The position numbers and the translations under genes are program-made. The notes under the pieces are model-generated. The model was not told the DNA's origin, ran no database searches, and saw only the letters and a program-made list of their open reading frames with translations. Positions 5,328 to 6,743 of a stretch of 6,743 nt of DNA are shown here, in pieces (position 1 is the first letter of the stretch; each line of letters starts with the position of its first letter). Origin of the DNA: an uncultured Rhodospirillaceae bacterium (GTDB lineage: Bacteria > Pseudomonadota > Alphaproteobacteria > RF32 > CAG-239); NCBI GenBank assembly GCA_900313185.1, contig OMQI01000192.1, positions 1-6,743 of the forward strand. Reading direction: 5' to 3'.

Positions 5328-6383
5328 TTATCCTAACGGCGACCACGGCTTAGAAGGTACTTCTATAATTTTTTCCTCAGCCGGTTCTTTATTTTTAATT
5401 TTGGTAACAGATTTTGCCACTTCATTCAAGCACAAGTTTAAATCTTTGCCGGCCACCGCCGAAATTGCAAAAATTTTGTTCGCACAAACCTTTTGAAGAG
5501 CCTTTAATTTTTCTTTGACTTCATCATCGCTTAAAGCATCACATTTATTAAGCGCCACCACTTCCGGCTTATTTTTCAATTTATCGTTATAAAGTTCCAG
5601 CTCTTTACGAATCGTAACATAATCTTTTGCCACATCTTCGGCGGTTCCATCCAAAAGATGCAAAAATACCGAACAACGTTCCACGTGTTTTAAGAATCTG
5701 TCGCCAAGACCTACTCCCTCGTGCGCCCCTTCAATAAGCCCCGGAATATCAGCCAAAACCATCTCACGACCGTTCGACCACGCCACGCCTAAATGCGGAT
5801 GCAAGGTAGTAAACGGGTAAGAGGCAATTTTCGGACGTGCCGAAGTAACTGCCGATAAAAATGTCGATTTTCCGGCATTAGGCAATCCGATTAAGCCGAC
5901 ATCGGCAATAATTTTCAAACGAAGCCACACCCAAAGTTCTTCTCCCGGTGTTCCCGGTTCGGCATAACGAGGAGCTTGATTGGTAGAACTTTTAAAATGA
6001 GTATTACCCAAACCGCCCTTTCCGCCTTTGGCGATTAAAAAGCGTTCACCGGCCGTAACCATATCTTTGATTACGGTTTCGCCGTCTTCAGCAACAATTT
6101 CCGTGCCGACCGGAACTTTGATAATCAGGTCTTCGCCTTTGTATCCGGTCATTTCCGAACCCATACCCTGTTGACCTTTTTGCGCCTTAAAATGCTGTTG
6201 ATAGCGAAAATCAATCAAGGTATTAAGATTTTCCACCGCTTCAAAATAAACGCTGCCTCCGTTTCCGCCGTCACCGCCGTTCGGACCGCCGAACTCGATA
6301 AACTTTTCACGCCGAAACGCTACGCAACCTTTACCGCCGTCACCTGCTTTTATATATATTTTGGCTTGATCCAAAAATTTCAT
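5328..6383 (-). CDS. obg: Obg/CgtA GTPase, 50S ribosome assembly
   Basis: Obg is a GTPase that binds the 50S subunit, acts late in its assembly, and responds to guanine nucleotides including ppGpp. The 351-residue protein has the glycine-rich Obg fold at residues 1-158 (AGDGGKGC, GGPNGGDGGNGG, AKGGKGGLGN). The G domain follows, with the P-loop GLPNAGKS (166-173), FTT switch I (191-193), DIPG (212-215), NKCD (279-282) and SAV (308-310). All nucleotide-binding motifs are intact. The C-terminus is a short acidic/basic tail ending in PSKPWSPLG; the extra C-terminal OCT domain of some Gram-positive Obg proteins is absent. ATG at 6383 is preceded by AAGG 7 bases away. The gene follows rpmA after 62 bases and precedes rsfS by 12, the usual translation-associated context. 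Confidence 0.97.
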   Translation of the reverse strand: MKFLDQAKIYIKAGDGGKGCVAFRREKFIEFGGPNGGDGGNGGSVYFEAVENLNTLIDFRYQQHFKAQKGQQGMGSEMTGYKGEDLIIKVPVGTEIVAEDGETVIKDMVTAGERFLIAKGGKGGLGNTHFKSSTNQAPRYAEPGTPGEELWVWLRLKIIADVGLIGLPNAGKSTFLSAVTSARPKIASYPFTTLHPHLGVAWSNGREMVLADIPGLIEGAHEGVGLGDRFLKHVERCSVFLHLLDGTAEDVAKDYVTIRKELELYNDKLKNKPEVVALNKCDALSDDEVKEKLKALQKVCANKIFAISAVAGKDLNLCLNEVAKSVTKIKNKEPAEEKIIEVPSKPWSPLG

Positions 6384-6397
6384 ATTCCCGCCTTACT

Positions 6398-6425
6398 ATA
6401 TAAATAAAGGGGCATAAAGCCCCTT
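6398..6425 (-). terminator. Hairpin terminator or attenuator after rpmA
   Basis: On the minus strand AAGGGGC (6425-6419) and GCCCCTT (6413-6407) form a perfect 7-bp stem with loop TTTAT, followed by the T-rich TATTTATATAG. The tail is not a pure T-run, so it may reduce rather than stop transcription into obg. That would fit the much higher need for L27 than for Obg. The obg ribosome binding site follows immediately. Confidence 0.55.
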
Positions 6426-6445
6426 ATTCCGATTTAATTCAATAA

Positions 6446-6700
6446 CTATTCGGCAACAACAGATACATAAACTTTGTCGTCGGCCTTAGTCTTAAATTCA
6501 ACCTTACCTTCAGAAGTAGCAAAAATCGTGTGATCTTTACCCAAACCTACATTCTGTCCCGGATGATACTTGGTACCACGTTGACGAATGATAATGTTTC
6601 CAGGGATAACAGCTTCACCACCGAATTTTTTAACACCTAAACGACGACCTTCAGAGTCGCGGCCGTTATTGGAGCTACCACCAGATTTCTTATGTGCCAT
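6446..6700 (-). CDS. rpmA: 50S ribosomal protein L27 (bL27)
   Basis: This structural protein of the large subunit has an N-terminal tail that reaches toward the peptidyl transferase centre. The 84 residues match the family length. MAHKKSGGSSNNGRDSEGRR at the N-terminus, the central GNIIIRQRGTKYHPG (34-48) and VGLGKDHTIFATSEGKVEF (51-69) are diagnostic. The N-terminus starts directly with MAHKK, without the cleaved extension seen in Firmicutes L27. ATG at 6700 has GGGAG upstream with 8 bases spacing. The stop is TAG, followed by a hairpin in front of obg. Confidence 0.98.
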   Translation of the reverse strand: MAHKKSGGSSNNGRDSEGRRLGVKKFGGEAVIPGNIIIRQRGTKYHPGQNVGLGKDHTIFATSEGKVEFKTKADDKVYVSVVAE

Positions 6701-6718
6701 AACGCTTTCTCCCTCAAA

Positions 6719-6743
6719 TTAACCTAAAATATCCGTAATCTTA
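6719..6743 (-). CDS. rplU: Probable C-terminal end of ribosomal protein L21 (partial)
   Basis: Only the last seven codons and the TAA stop lie in the window, reading KITDILG on the minus strand. The identity rests on position: rplU precedes rpmA in nearly all bacteria. The stop lies 18 bases before the rpmA start, as expected for that operon, and the Ile/Thr-rich ending is compatible with L21. The sequence alone is too short to prove it. Confidence 0.5.

Overview
The window is an A+T-rich bacterial chromosome segment in which every recognisable gene lies on the minus strand. Read in the direction of transcription (from the right edge to the left), the order is: the last codons of what is probably rplU, then rpmA (ribosomal protein L27), obg (ribosome-assembly GTPase), rsfS (ribosome silencing factor), rlmH (23S rRNA pseudouridine methyltransferase), ileS (isoleucyl-tRNA synthetase), and the 5' part of an unrecognised secreted-protein gene that runs off the left edge. 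The obg / rsfS / rlmH grouping, the RlmH motif FLIGGADGH and a long eukaryote-like (type 2) IleRS fit a low-GC alphaproteobacterium, for example a host-associated or gut lineage. This assignment is inferred from gene content and not tested by phylogeny.

Right part (4472-6743): a compact translation and ribosome-biogenesis cluster with short spacers. Two small hairpins, one after rpmA and one after rsfS, look like intrinsic terminators or attenuators, so the cluster may not be a single uniform operon. nadD and proBA, often found between obg and rsfS in alphaproteobacteria, are absent here.

Middle (4063-4471): a 400-base non-coding stretch that holds most of the interesting signal. Next to ileS there is a candidate sigma70 promoter, then a 14-codon ORF with a good ribosome binding site encoding MKRICIHLILNIIP (5 Ile of 14), and then the ileS start. 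This is the layout of a leader-peptide attenuator sensing charged tRNA-Ile. Next to rlmH there is a structured repeat of about 118 bases, preceded by a truncated second copy of its left half.

Left part (1-972): a related copy of the same repeat lies directly behind the ileS stop codon. The two full copies share flanks, a GTGTAC...GTACAC core and outer stems that differ in sequence but keep pairing. In both cases one end of the element, reading TAAGC on the coding strand, coincides with or touches the stop codon of the upstream gene. Beyond it, a spacer with a possible promoter leads to a secreted-protein gene whose glutamine codon use differs from that of ileS.

The ribosomal and tRNA-charging genes are ordinary housekeeping functions. 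The two points most worth a second look are the Ile-rich leader peptide in front of ileS and the stop-codon-abutting palindromic repeat.
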